DNA of 64,000 nucleotides from contig OX388314.1 of assembly GCA_947579605.1 (NCBI GenBank), positions 10,909,982-10,973,981 on the forward strand, read 5' to 3'. The stretch comes from Athripsodes cinereus. Lineage: Eukaryota > Arthropoda > Insecta > Trichoptera > Leptoceridae. Below, piece by piece: positions 10,704 to 21,140 of the stretch (the first letter of the stretch is position 1; every line of letters begins with the position of its first letter). The notes beneath the pieces are model-generated. The model was given only the letters and a program-made list of their open reading frames with translations. It searched no databases and was not told the origin of the DNA. The position numbers were made by a program, and so were the translations under genes.

Positions 10704-11879
10704 TCAGTATTCAATTCTATCTTTAGCAATCTTCAACATGCGGGAATAGAATCCACAGTTTTTTTTATCCAGAGCATTGTGTTCATGGTTGATACGTCTT
10801 CCACTTCTTATACCATCTTGTTTGCAGTTGACACATATGGGTTTGTCGTTCCTCTTGTCACACTCACCGAACTTATGACCACCTCCACAGTGGGAGCATT
10901 TAGCAGGTTCACCAATAGTACGACAAGATTTTGCCGAATGCCCAGGCCTAAGGCAGTGGTAACAGATGGTTAATTGATCAGAATTGTCCACTCCAACCCT
11001 CTGGTATCCTAAATATGCATAACCCATTCTATCCACAAGACAACGTCGCACATTAGCGCTCACCTCGAACAGTATGTGGACAAATGATTGGTTGTTCTTG
11101 AGGCTGATAATCTTCCTCACGGCCAGTTCATTATCATCTTTTATTGTCTCTTTCAGAATCGGATTTTGAGCCTTCAGATCCTCCACTACGCCATCACGGT
11201 CATAATCCGAAGAAACATACTTCATTATCACCCACGGTCTTTTTTTCTTACATTCTTCCGCAACCAATCTGTTTTTGAATTTCTCATTTATCAACTTCGT
11301 CAATAATTCTGCATCCTCTTTATCTGGACACGTCACCAGCAAATCTCCTTGTCGCAACATCCTCATTCCACATACAGAAACACCCAGCGGTCCCAATTTC
11401 AATTCCTTTTTTAAGGTTCGTTCTATAGCATCAATCTTCATGCCATCATTCAAGACACGCACCCTTAGAGAGTACCTTCTTTCGCCGACACCACTCCTCC
11501 ACACACTTTGTCGATCAGCGACCGCTCCATGTTCAACTGTAGCATGCTTTTCAGCTTGCTTGGAGGCCTTTAATCTTCCTGCTATTTCGGCATTTTCAGT
11601 GCTGAGAAGCGTAAATATGTCTGTTATCTCATCTAATTCTTTGAACATTTCGTCCCTTCCTGTTGCTGAGATCTTCCCCTTTCCTTCCGAAACAATGAAT
11701 TTAACTGTGTTCACGTGGTTTCTCAGTTCATTCATTAGAGTTGCGATCCGTGACCTCATCTCAGGAATCATCTTTCCTGGGGTCCGCATGGGTTCGGAAA
11801 TCCCTTCGGATGCATCAGACATCCTCAGGTCAGTCGGCGATCTCAGAGTCATAGATGACTTCTCAAAAGGGCTGTTCAT
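10704..11879 (-). CDS. LINE ORF1: gag-like protein with zinc knuckles
   Basis: A 391-residue RNA-binding protein thought to package the element RNA. The N-terminal 110 residues are polar with a likely coiled coil (MRSRIATLMNELRNHV onwards). The middle, roughly 135-290, resembles the RRM-like region of insect gag-type ORF1 proteins. The C-terminus carries zinc knuckles: CYHCLRPGHSAKSC (306-319, CX2CX4HX4C), CSHCGGGHKFGEC (328-340, CX2CX3HX4C), and a long-spaced third Cys/His cluster (about 349-375). This knuckle set is typical of jockey-, CR1-like and R1-type insect LINEs. The first Met gives a sensible length, and the frame is undamaged. Confidence 0.88.
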   Translation of the reverse strand: MNSPFEKSSMTLRSPTDLRMSDASEGISEPMRTPGKMIPEMRSRIATLMNELRNHVNTVKFIVSEGKGKISATGRDEMFKELDEITDIFTLLSTENAEIAGRLKASKQAEKHATVEHGAVADRQSVWRSGVGERRYSLRVRVLNDGMKIDAIERTLKKELKLGPLGVSVCGMRMLRQGDLLVTCPDKEDAELLTKLINEKFKNRLVAEECKKKRPWVIMKYVSSDYDRDGVVEDLKAQNPILKETIKDDNELAVRKIISLKNNQSFVHILFEVSANVRRCLVDRMGYAYLGYQRVGVDNSDQLTICYHCLRPGHSAKSCRTIGEPAKCSHCGGGHKFGECDKRNDKPICVNCKQDGIRSGRRINHEHNALDKKNCGFYSRMLKIAKDRIEY

Positions 11880-12216
11880 CGTGAATGCAATGTCTAAACA
11901 AGATACTCTGTATATACCAAAAGTACTGGGTCCAGCGGGTAGTATCCTTTTAAATTTGACAATACAAAATTTTTGCTATTACCGAATAATTCACACTCAG
12001 AAATAATAAAATCAAATTTTTCAAATCACTATATCTTCATAGATAATCAGATCACGCACTTTATAGAAATTTTAAAATATATAACTCTCGGAGATCTATC
12101 TCTCAGAATGAATCTTAAGTAGATTTATGTAGGTTTCACTATTTTAAATTCCAAAAAAATGCAGACAAGTAAATAAACACGTCAATGTTGAATCGTATCG
12201 AATTCTGCTATTACTT

Positions 12217-12253
12217 GTCAAAGTGTATATTATTATACAATATACACTTTGAC
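12217..12253. repeat. Perfect 15-bp palindrome with 7-base loop
   Basis: Arms GTCAAAGTGTATATT and AATATACACTTTGAC match perfectly around ATTATAC. It lies just outside the 5' end of the large LINE. It could be a tiny foldback remnant; it lacks the T run of a terminator. Confidence 0.8.
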
Positions 12254-12446
12254 TTAGAATATTTGACTTTTGGTACTTATTTTGTGTTTTGATAATCGTT
12301 ATGTATATCTATGTCAGCTAATAAAACAAACTGTTATTGTTTAGAATGGTCAGAATAAATAGCCTTGGAAATTAGCTAGTCCATTATTTACAGGTGTATG
12401 GAGCAATTGAATCATCACAGTTGAAGCAGAATGCGCAAGAGTAAAA

Positions 12447-13525
12447 TTCTTCTTCTTCTTTCTGTGCCATGTCAGGTCCCCCCGACGTTGGCGATCACTC
12501 CGGCGAAAACCTCCCTGTCCTGTGCTGCTCTGAACAGGTCATCCACTGTCCTCATTCCGGTCCATTCTCTAACATTGCGCAGCCAGGACATCTGCTTTCT
12601 GCCAACTCCCCGTCTTCCTTCTATCTTGCCCTCCAATATAAGGCGGAGGAGACGGTACTTCTCTCCACGCAGCACGTGACCCAAATATGAGACCTTCCTC
12701 ACTTTAACAATCGACAACAGCTCTCTCTTGGCTCCGGCTCTCCTAAGCACTTCGATGTTACTGACCCTTTCGGTCCAAGGTATACGAAGCATTCTTCTGT
12801 GTACCCACATTTCGAATGCTTCTAACCGATTCATTACGTTTACTTTCAGAGTCCAAGTTTCACATCCGTATAATAGAGTTGACCATATGTAAGCTTTTAT
12901 CATTCTTTGTCGAAGTTTAAGATTCAAATTATCGTCACAGAAGAAGGGTCTCATCTTATTAAATGCAGCACGAGCAACTTCTATCCTGCATTTTACCTCT
13001 GTATCTGGGTCGAGTGTATTTGTTATGATACTGCCGAGGTATTTAAACTTGTCAACCATTTCGATATTTACTCCTTTTAGTTGCAGAGATGATCCAGAAT
13101 AATCAAGTCTTCCAAACGACATCCACTTGGTTTTAGCGACATTTATTGTCAGACCCAACTCTTCTCCAGCCGTGTCAATCTTATTAAGAAGCTCTTGGAG
13201 ATCAGTTATACTTTCAGCCAATATGACTGTATCGTCAGCATATCTGATATTATTTATAACGACTCCATTGATCTTCACTCCAAGGCTAGTGTTTTCTAGA
13301 GTTCTTTGAAAGACTTTGTTGGAGTACAGGTTAAACAATAGAGGTGACAGAATACAACCTTGTCGAACTCCTCTTTGTATAGCTATAGCCTCTGTATATC
13401 CGCTTCCATATCTGATCTTTGCCGTTTGACACCAGTAGAGATTTCTTATGAAGTTAAGGTCTTTGGAGTCAATATTACAGTCTCTGAACATCTCCATGAG
13501 TGTCGTGTGCCTTACCCTGTCAAAT
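12447..13525 (-). mobile_element. 5'-truncated RTE-type LINE
   Basis: The 3' end carries a short GAA repeat (CTTCTTCTTCTT at 12449-12460 on +), as in RTE elements, which end in simple repeats rather than poly(A). The 5' end stops inside the reverse transcriptase, within the usual KAFDRVRH block. The endonuclease domain is missing, consistent with incomplete reverse transcription at insertion. Confidence 0.8.
12472..13497 (-). CDS. Partial reverse transcriptase of an RTE-type LINE
   Basis: A 341-codon open frame covering the C-terminal half of the polymerase. Motifs in order: QRGVRQGCILSPLLFNLY, RYADDTVILAE (catalytic Asp pair), KYLGSIITN, LLYGCETWTL, SYLGHVLRG, then the family's C-terminal tail with GRKQMSWLRN. 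The frame actually opens further upstream (DRVRHTTLM, to about 13525), so the annotated Met is internal and not a true start. The copy lacks the endonuclease and cannot move on its own, yet has no stops, so it inserted recently or decays slowly. Confidence 0.85.
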   Translation of the reverse strand: MEMFRDCNIDSKDLNFIRNLYWCQTAKIRYGSGYTEAIAIQRGVRQGCILSPLLFNLYSNKVFQRTLENTSLGVKINGVVINNIRYADDTVILAESITDLQELLNKIDTAGEELGLTINVAKTKWMSFGRLDYSGSSLQLKGVNIEMVDKFKYLGSIITNTLDPDTEVKCRIEVARAAFNKMRPFFCDDNLNLKLRQRMIKAYIWSTLLYGCETWTLKVNVMNRLEAFEMWVHRRMLRIPWTERVSNIEVLRRAGAKRELLSIVKVRKVSYLGHVLRGEKYRLLRLILEGKIEGRRGVGRKQMSWLRNVREWTGMRTVDDLFRAAQDREVFAGVIANVGGT

Positions 13526-14182
13526 AATGATTCTTATATTATAAGAGTAAAATAATGATTCTTATATTTTTTTATCCAAATATATATTGATATAACATTT
13601 TTGAATACTCAGTAATAAATAATTAATTATATTTTACAGGACTTTCATAAATCGTGAGATTATATTCTGATAGGTATTCTTTGTTTACATGATGTTAATT
13701 AATAAACTGTGTTTATTTAAATAATAGGTATATGGTGTCGTTTGTTTATTCTAGAAAGGATAATGATTGATCTGTGTAACCAGATATGCCATTATTCTTA
13801 ACCCTCTTCAAGGGTTTGATATCAAATTATGGGTGAACGCCACACGACATGAATTCACAGACCACTGAATATCATCTTGTTTTATGTCTTATACTATTAC
13901 ATGTAAATTTAGTCAGGGAGGTAGGGTAATACGGAGTTTGTTGACAAGCGGACATGGTCTGGAACAGTTAAACAAGAGGGGGCCTGTGGAGAAGCTTTGA
14001 ATATGTAGATAGATAACAAAATTTGCATATTATTATTTGCTTCAATAGTTATTAAGAAATAGTAATTAAAAATTATTCATTCATCATTACTACAAAGTAG
14101 AGACGATATGCATAAAGGTATTTTTTTTATTTGAAATAATTAAAACATAAAATATCTAAAATATTGAGATTATTGTTTATAC
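13526..14182. other. AT-rich DNA, nothing recognised
   Basis: No open frame, repeat boundary or RNA gene that I can support. A G-rich patch near 13920-13990 is unassigned. Confidence 0.5.
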
Positions 14183-14490
14183 CATGTCATTACTGAATTT
14201 TCCACCACAAGTAAGGTGGCTAGCAGACTTACTCCACGTAATAAAAATTTGAGTTATCCTCTCCGTGCCAAAAAAGTTTACATTCTGGATGGGCTGAACA
14301 TCCGACCCCTATATTGAAGATGTTGAATTATTTATTATTATCATTACTGACAATAAGACGTTTCTTACAAGGATCATGACAGCTGAAGGCCTATACGATT
14401 CCGGTAGAAAACTAATATATGACGTTTAAGATTTTCTGCCTTTTACAGGATAGTAAATAATATAAAAAAGAGTGGGAGACATATTGTTAC
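14183..14490 (-). repeat. (TAG)n-family element, old copy
   Basis: Blocks matching the better copy at 27542-27812 appear in the same order: CCACAAGTAAGGTGGCTAGC, TCCTCTCCGTGCC, ATTCTGGATGGGC, CTGCCTTTTACAGGA, GAGTGGGAGAC. It is strongly diverged and has indels. Confidence 0.6.
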
Positions 14491-15356
14491 TTTCAATATT
14501 ATTATTGAAAATTAATAATTGTAAAAATATAAGAACATTTTGTATTATTGTGTCTGTTGATAATAATTGGATATTTTGGTTTTTATGTAAAAAAAATCAT
14601 AAAACTTCTTTCACAGTTTTCTACGTGATATTTCCTTTCTAATGAAAATTCAATTTTCTCCACATAATTGTCATTGTAAATAAGAGTGTAGTCAGGAAGG
14701 GAAATGCAGTAAGGTAGTGACCTCCCGTAATATCTCGAAAATCGTAGAAAAGTTGGTAAAATTTGTGTTATAGTATGGAAAAACTATTCTTCAAAAACTT
14801 AAGTTTTACAAAAAGGGCCAGAGTTTAAATTTGGTGACAGAGTAGAAATATGAAAAACTGTGTCTTTGGTATAAATGAGGAGACTATGAAAAATCTCAAA
14901 TAATCTCCCCTTTATGTTTGTATCTTTGTTATTATGTTAATTAACATTGACGAACATTAAAACTTTTTTATGCACTAGTATATATTATTGTATACCTAAT
15001 CTACGTTGTCCATTTACTTTGATATTTTTAATTAATTAAGATATTATTTCATAATGTCGTCACTGAAATATTATTTGTAATAAATATAAAAGAGTCAAAA
15101 TTTATTGTGTCTTTTGTTTGGTACCTAAATGTATTTTTCAAACTAAAATTATTGGAAAAAATATTGAAAACTCGCTTATGTTTAGCTAATGAAATCTTTT
15201 ACAGGCTATGATACTCACATTTAATTAAGAATTTACAATATAAATAAGAATTTTAACGCGTTCGTCGTCAAAAAATGATTCATCGACTTAAACTAGATAA
15301 CATTGAAATGATTTTATGTACCTTTTTACAGAAATTAGACGAACCGACTTATTATA
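14491..15356. other. AT-rich DNA, nothing recognised
   Basis: Frequent stops in all frames, and no structured repeat or family match seen. Confidence 0.5.
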
Positions 15357-15559
15357 TCTATACTAATATTATAGAGAAGAAATATTTGATTGTTTGCATT
15401 GAATAGACCCCGAAACTACTGAACGGATTTGAAAAATTCTTTCACTGTTGGGAAGCTACACTATCCCCAGATGACATAGGCTATATTATATTTTCAAAAA
15501 AGTAATGGATCCTTACTAAAACTCCAATCTACCCGTGCGAAGCAGGGAAAGACCGCTAG
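15357..15559 (+). mobile_element. Short non-autonomous Helitron
   Basis: Begins TCTATACTAATATTATA and ends CCGTGCGAAGCAGGG…GCTAG, flanked by A on the left and T on the right: the A|TC…CTRR|T signature of Helitrons, which insert between A and T without a TSD. The body (CGAAACTACTGAACGGATTT, GACATAGGCTATATT) matches, from memory, a family abundant in Lepidoptera. At 203 bases it has no coding capacity and would rely on a Rep/helicase encoded elsewhere. Confidence 0.75.
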
Positions 15560-15560
15560 T

Positions 15561-15957
15561 TGATTATAAAAATCTATTAATTTAGATTATAAAACAAATT
15601 TAATATAACACTGTTTACTTTCACTTGATTGTTATTTAATAAAATAATTATTCCTGAAGAAGGACGTACATCCCAAAATCTTTTAATACCTACCTTGTAT
15701 AATAATTGTGAAAGTATACGGTGTTTTTAATTGATTTATTTTATAATCTAAAATAATGAAAAAATACTAAATGCATCGTGTAGGTACAAAAATAATATTT
15801 TTTTCATAGGTATGAGTTATCTTAAGCACGAAAATATTCTTTTTTAAAATATTTAGTAGTTATAAGTCATTATGTATTTTGCTGTACATTGATTACAAGT
15901 GATTCTACATAAGTTCGTCTTCAATACTTTCAACAGAACCTTTTTTTCTCTGCCATA
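15561..15957. other. AT-rich DNA, nothing recognised
   Basis: No supported gene. A minus-strand 70-codon frame (16065-15853) overlaps its right edge and the next repeat; it resembles nothing and is probably chance. Confidence 0.5.
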
Positions 15958-16130
15958 CATACCATCATGGAATTTCTCACAAGTGCGAAGATAACTGTAT
16001 GAAACAAATTTGCAAGTCATCCTCTTCTTGCCAATAAAGGTGAACACATCCAGGATGGGAAGCACAGCTCATCACTGAACTGAAGATATTAATTATCTTA
16101 AATTAAACGTTTTATGAATGCCTGTCTTCT
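15958..16130 (-). repeat. (TAG)n-family element, diverged copy
   Basis: Shares TACCATCATGG, a CACAAGTG block, CATCCTCTTCTTGCCAATA, CATCCAGGATGGG and CTCATCACTGAA with the family. A hAT-type element has inserted at its right edge. Confidence 0.55.
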
Positions 16131-16134
16131 AAAT

Positions 16135-16363
16135 CAGTGTTTCGCAAAGCGTGTGCCGCGGAACATTGGTGTACCGTGGTCATCAGTGTTGTTGTGCAGC
16201 TGCAAAAATTCAAGGATTTCTCACTAAACATCTTTTCATATTAGGTTTATTGATTTTAGTAATAAATAAATATTTACTAAACATTTCTTTTTTCTTTGGT
16301 GTACCTTTAAAATTGCTTGATTTGATAGGTGTACCTTGTACACAAAAAGTATGCGGAACACTG
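16135..16363. mobile_element. hAT-type non-autonomous element
   Basis: Ends CAGTGTTTCGC… and …GCGGAACACTG are inverted repeats of the hAT class (CAGTG start). Flanks TTCTAAAT (16127-16134) and TTTTAAAT (16364-16371) are an 8-bp TSD with one change. The 72-codon open frame inside is not transposase-like. Confidence 0.8.
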
Positions 16364-16371
16364 TTTTAAAT

Positions 16372-16670
16372 GACATTCGAAAATATTAGCAGAATAGCGC
16401 GAGAGATCTATATTTCACCTAAAACTCCACAAGATTTTTACTCAACTAAAATAAAAAAAATATTTGGCGAAGGCAGGCAGTGTCTTTTTTATATATAATG
16501 GTACTATCATCATGGAACTAAATATTTATTTGTTCCATCAGTGTAACTCCAAATTAAATATGACGAAGGGTCTGGTCTTCCATCAAATTTCCATAATAAA
16601 ATACGTGATCTGTACGCTGCCGACGTAGGTACTTACAACACTCTTATACCAGCTTAATAATCTGTATTGT
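16372..16670. other. AT-rich DNA, nothing recognised
   Basis: No gene or repeat that I can support. Confidence 0.5.
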
Positions 16671-16825
16671 TTATTTATTTATTTATTTTATTCTTCTTGC
16701 ACATCATCATTCATATAACAAATAAAATAGGGCAATATACACAGGAAAAAATGTGATGATGTGCAGTGGCGAGATTATCACTAGGTATATAGTGATTTCT
16801 TCCATCTAACCACATTGTTGTTATG
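16671..16825 (-). repeat. LINE 3'-UTR relic ending in TTTA repeats
   Basis: On the minus strand: a TGGTTAGATGGAAGAAATCA block, GATAATCTCGCCACTGCACA, then ATGATGTGCAAGAAG followed by AATAAATAAATA. Related copies lie at 41585-41730 and 55885-55955. The simple-repeat tail and repeated occurrence fit the 3' end of a LINE; the parent element is not in the window. Confidence 0.65.
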
Positions 16826-17330
16826 TTCCAGGCTATTCTTATTTATTGTTTACAACTTCGAGTACTTTATCTATTAAAATATTCAACAGAAGAATTATCA
16901 ATATAAAAATAAAAAAAGACAATGATTATTGTATCATCTTTTATTGTATTATTAATAAGAAACTTGATTGCGAAGGGCTATATTTTTAGCTAAATAATTT
17001 ACAATAGAATTTTTTGGAATATATGATCTGGAGGAGATGAATTGTCAAAGATGTTTGAAAATCTACTGTATAAGAGCAGAAGATTAACCCATGTATCATT
17101 TTGGAAGCTTACTCTCTTTTAGAACTTACAGGTTACTTACAATGAGATTATCTAAGTAAACTAAATATCTCTAATTTTGAAACTTTGAACAAAACAGTAT
17201 ATCTTTATATTTAGTTTTTTTAATAAAAATAAAATACATCAAATGAGTATCTGTATGGAATATAGACGGTAATAATTATGTTAACTCAGTGGCTTTATTA
17301 ATTTCCTGAAAATCGCATAGCTCAACATCT
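16826..17330. other. AT-rich DNA, nothing recognised
   Basis: No supported feature up to the TSD of the next LINE. Confidence 0.5.
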
Positions 17331-17341
17331 AGTATAGTGGG

Positions 17342-17882
17342 AAGTATAGCGGCAATGGTCCTGGCAGATTTGATTCCCCTACACTTACTAGCGAGGGAAC
17401 GGAAGGAGTTGTATAGGAGGAGGGAGGAGGATGGCCCCGAACTAAGAAAGCAGCTAAGGAAATTGACCCTGGAAAGCTGGCAGAAAGAATGGGACGAAAG
17501 TCATAAAGGCCGGTGGACAAATAGATTAATAAAGAGTGTCGAATCTTGGACTCTTAGGAAACACGGACACCTTACCTACTATGTCACTCAATGCCTTACC
17601 GGACATGGGGTATTTATGGAATACGTAGCCAGGATAGGCAAGCGAGATAGGCCGAACTGCTTATACTGCGAGGAAATAGACAGCGCAGAGCACACTATGT
17701 TTGGGTGCCCAAAGTGGACTACACAAAGAAAAAACTTGGAAGAAAGAGTGGGAGTCATGAACCCGGAGAACATAGTTCAAAAGATGCTGGAGGGAAAAGA
17801 AATGTGGGATGAGATCACAGGTTACATGACAAGCATAATGAAAGAAAAGGAGATTTATGAAAGAATGGAGCAAAGAAGCTGA
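17342..17882 (+). CDS. C-terminal fragment of R1-group LINE ORF2
   Basis: About 180 codons, open at the 5' end because the element is truncated; a GTG start can be read from within the TSD, but the true start lies in the missing part. It contains YVTQCLTGHGVFMEYVARIG and the Cys-His motif CLYCEEIDSAEHTMFGCP (CX2C…HX4C), the C-terminal nucleic-acid-binding motif of R1-type LINE proteins. The reverse transcriptase and endonuclease domains are absent, so this copy makes nothing functional. Confidence 0.8.
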
Positions 17883-18023
17883 AAGACCAAAAGGCTGTGT
17901 GATAAGGCCAGTTGGCGGGAATCGCGCAGTCTAGAAGTCGGGAGGGGTTTTAGCCGGTATGAGTCCGGCACTACCCAAGAGGGTGTCCATGAGGATTTCC
18001 CCTCCCAACAAAAAAAAAAAAAA
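17342..18023 (+). mobile_element. Young 5'-truncated R1-group LINE with perfect TSD
   Basis: AGTATAGTGGG occurs at 17331-17341 and again at 18024-18034, bracketing a segment that ends in about 15 A's. Between them lie the last 180 codons of an R1-group ORF2 and a short 3' UTR. Perfect TSD, clean tail and open frame point to recent target-primed insertion. Confidence 0.9.
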
Positions 18024-18034
18024 AGTATAGTGGG

Positions 18035-19825
18035 TTCTTCATAACATTTACAGGAACGAATGAAATACTATGCCATTTCTCATCCTATACCACGTAATGT
18101 ACTAGTCTTGTATTGAAATAAATCATGATAGAAATACTTACGTAGAACATGTTTTGTTTTTATTATTGTATTATGAAATATTCATGAAATCCATTTTATT
18201 TTATTGATACTTATCTTATTTATAAAAAAAAACGTTTAAAGCAGAAGGTAGGCAGGTATAATATGTATACAAGTAATAAATTTTAGCATTTTGGTACCAA
18301 ATAAGATGATTTATATAAAAGAAAATTTAATTTTGACAATGGATCATAATGAAATTTCTATAGAAACATAACATGGACATTTTTCTTTTGATCTTTTCAT
18401 CTAATCACGTCAAATAAATGGTCGGAAACGATATTTTATAATTCAAAACAGTTTGCGGTTAGTTAATTAATTCAATTCACGACATTTTAACTTCCTGATA
18501 TTAAATTTTATTCAACATTTATGACGTCCACATAAATTAAGGATATTTTAATGTAGTGTTAAAAATTTACAGAAGGGCAAAGGAATAAACTGGAAAATAT
18601 GGCCTTTAATGATTTTTTACCAAATTTAATTTAATTTATATTTGACACTTTTTTGTTTTCATTCAACATAATACAATATGTTGAAAAGTGTAATATTTGT
18701 TAGCTGTGTAATATATTAATACTAAAAATCCTTTATACTTTGTTATAGGTATCTTTACATTTACTGATCTCTTCGTTATTTGCATACAGCTTTATAATGT
18801 AGTGGAGGTATTTGATTTTATTTTTTCTCATTACTAAGATTAAAACCGTAGTCTGAAAAAGGTAAACAGAACAATTGCGACAATATGTACCTACGAGTAG
18901 ATCTTCACGTAGATATTTATCAATTCTATAAAAAGCAGGTCAGACGTTTGATTCACCTCATCCTACACGAGTTAACGCGGCAAGATTTTGTGTTATATTA
19001 TGTTGGTTATATGAAAGAAGTTCAGCGACTTTATTTCTCTAGGGTACAATTATATATAATACGTCTAAAGTGTTTAAAAATTTCGATGTTTACAAGAGGG
19101 TACTGATAAAGTAGAGTAAAACTTCTAGCATTTAAAAATTAAAATTTTCACGTCAATGTTTAGAGCTGTATCACAATGAAAGCTGAATTAAACTAACAAT
19201 TTGTTCATTCACTTTTCATCTGAGTTGCAAGTTACTTGTAGTTGAATTATTTTTTATTTTGTTATATAGATACCTTCATAAATCATTCCGACATCCACGG
19301 AAGGCAAATGAGTTGTAAGAAAGTATGTTAACTACCTCTAAACTATGTATATTTTATGATTTCATGAATTCTTATACCTAAGTTAAAAAAGGGAATAAAA
19401 ATATTAGCTTAGTTGAATCTCAAATAATCGATGAGTGTGTGCTGGATTACATTATTAAGAAAAATAAAACTGGTTGATATCGTCTTTGGTTTCAAAACTT
19501 CTCTGCAATTTCATTTCACATGTTGAGTGGTAGTTAGGTACCTAAGAGTGGACGGTCTTAAGAAGAATAGAATAGAATATAATAGAATAGTAGGTGTGTA
19601 TTTTTTTACTCCGCCATAATAAAATTCTCTGTACTGTAACAGCTGCATATTATGTTAATGCGAGTATATCTAGATTGGTAATGTGATGTGAGTAAATGTC
19701 TAAAGCAGTGTCTACTTCAACACGCAAGTAACTTTTACGATGTTACATGTAAAGAGAGCTCACACAGATCGAGTCAAACCCAAATAAGATAACACGATGG
19801 CATACATAAAAAAATATGTAGGTTC
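18035..19825. other. AT-rich DNA, nothing recognised
   Basis: About 1.8 kb with no credible coding frame. A 73-codon frame at 18885-19106 is unremarkable in composition. An (AATAG)-like run lies near 19565-19590. Confidence 0.45.
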
Positions 19826-19827
19826 TT

Positions 19828-19858
<31 letters not shown>

Positions 19859-19985
19859 GTAACACTCAGACTCAGAACAACGTTAAAAAACATCATTCTT
19901 CATTTTGTCCTGACCTGGAATTGGACTCGAGTCTTAGTGACTCAAAAGCAAGGGTGTTACCTCCGCGGCGCCACATCGGCAGACC
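19826..19985 (-). repeat. tRNA-derived SINE with (TA)n tail
   Basis: Read on the minus strand: a tRNA-like head with GGCGCCGCGGAGGTAACAC (A-box-like), a diverged B box near GACTCGAGTCCAATTCC, a short body (GTCTGAGTGTTACAAATA) and a TA run (19826-19854 on +). The same family occurs at 53915-54059 with a better B box. Confidence 0.7.
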
Positions 19986-20829
19986 TAATAAAATGTTAAC
20001 ATATTTATGATAAATTACTTCAGCTACTTTAATATACCGTAATGTATCGTTCATACTTTTATTTTCAAGCTAAATAGTTTAACGAAATCAAAATATATTT
20101 TCACGAGAAAAAAATATCTTGTGACGTAAGCTGAATAGCTAATAAGTGCAATTAATTAAGCCTAGGTTCTTACGTCCGAATAGATTCCATATAGGTACAT
20201 TATAGAAGGCTGAGTTCATATAATGCTAGTCCACATATTCCCATACATTGCAGCCTAGACACGTTATCAAGCGGCAAGGTGCGGTTCAGTAGAAAAGTAA
20301 AACAAGTGCCGCCTTAGCGTGAAACACGTAATACGTTTTAGATTAGACGTAATAAAAACGTAAGCATAACTTCAACTCTCCTTCCGTTATAATATTGAGT
20401 ACTAAAATATAGGAGTAACGAATATTAAATTGCTTTTATTACAATACATGTAACATAAAAGTAAGAATCATGCAAAAATTAATTAGTTATATGTCATTTT
20501 GTTCGGCTTTGCATAAATAAAAAAAATATTTCACTGTAATGACTTGTTGTATTACGTCTGAAGATGCAAGTCTCAAATTGAAAATATAAGTATTATGAAT
20601 AAAGTAAACTGACTGTAAAGAACTATTCTAAAGTGATGAGTAAAGTTCTATTTATTCACACAAAATCATGTTTTATTGTTTCTAAATCAAGTAATTTTGT
20701 CTATTTAAAATACATTTTATGAAAGAATATACATAATAATAGTTGCAAAAGATATCTCTGATTGTATCTACACAAAATTAGCCTCTATTGATTCAAATTC
20801 TCAAAAAATAATTACTTTGTAAAACAAAT
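19986..20829. other. AT-rich DNA with a modestly CpG-rich patch
   Basis: Nothing coding recognised. Around 20260-20340 CpG dinucleotides are denser (AAGCGGCAAGGTGCGG, GTGCCGCC), unassigned. Confidence 0.4.
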
Positions 20830-21140
20830 TGAGAGTGTGTTGTGTAATAATAATAATAATAGTAAGGCCTTCTATCGTCCACCAGGATAGTAAGAAGGTT
20901 TTTGTCCCTGTAGCTCTGTAAGTGATCTCCCATGATTGTACTATAGAATATCATGGAAGAATCAAATCGAATAATGTTGGGGTTCTACATTTTGAATATA
21001 CCTAAATTTATTTTAATATTTTATGGTGTTTGTTATTTAATGTTATATTTAAATTTTATTGTTAAACTTATATTGTGTTCAAAATGTAGAATCTGATATT
21101 GTTTTGTTAAATAAATGAGATATGAGATAATAATAATAAT
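20830..21140 (+). repeat. Probable LINE 3'-UTR relic with internal hairpin
   Basis: A GC-richer segment (TTCTATCGTCCACCAGGATA) runs into an inverted repeat TTCTACATTTTGAA…TTCAAAATGTAGAA, then TTAAATAAATGAGATATGAG and an ATA repeat. The layout resembles a LINE 3' end, but I cannot name a parent. Confidence 0.45.

Larger units (their letters stand above)
6797..11960 (-). mobile_element. Apparently complete non-LTR retrotransposon (CR1/L2- or jockey-like)
   Basis: A minus-strand LINE of about 5.2 kb. In transcription order it has a gag-like ORF1 (11879-10704), an unassigned middle frame (10586-9981), an endonuclease/reverse transcriptase ORF2 (10095-6967), a 3' UTR with a strong hairpin (6869-6898), an AATAAA-like signal and a 17-base A tail (T run at 6797-6813). 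Both main frames are intact, so it may be recent and possibly competent. The right-hand (5') boundary is my estimate, not far upstream of ORF1. I found no convincing TSD: the flank left of the tail ends ATATTTATAC, and this does not recur clearly after 11900. Confidence 0.85.

Noticed and set aside
11275..12006. 243-codon plus-strand frame
   Set aside because: It is antisense to the zinc-knuckle ORF1, which has clear motifs; composition is that of a shadow frame.
16151..16369. 72-codon frame with hydrophobic stretch
   Set aside because: It lies almost entirely within the hAT-type non-autonomous element and reads through its right end; no support as a gene.
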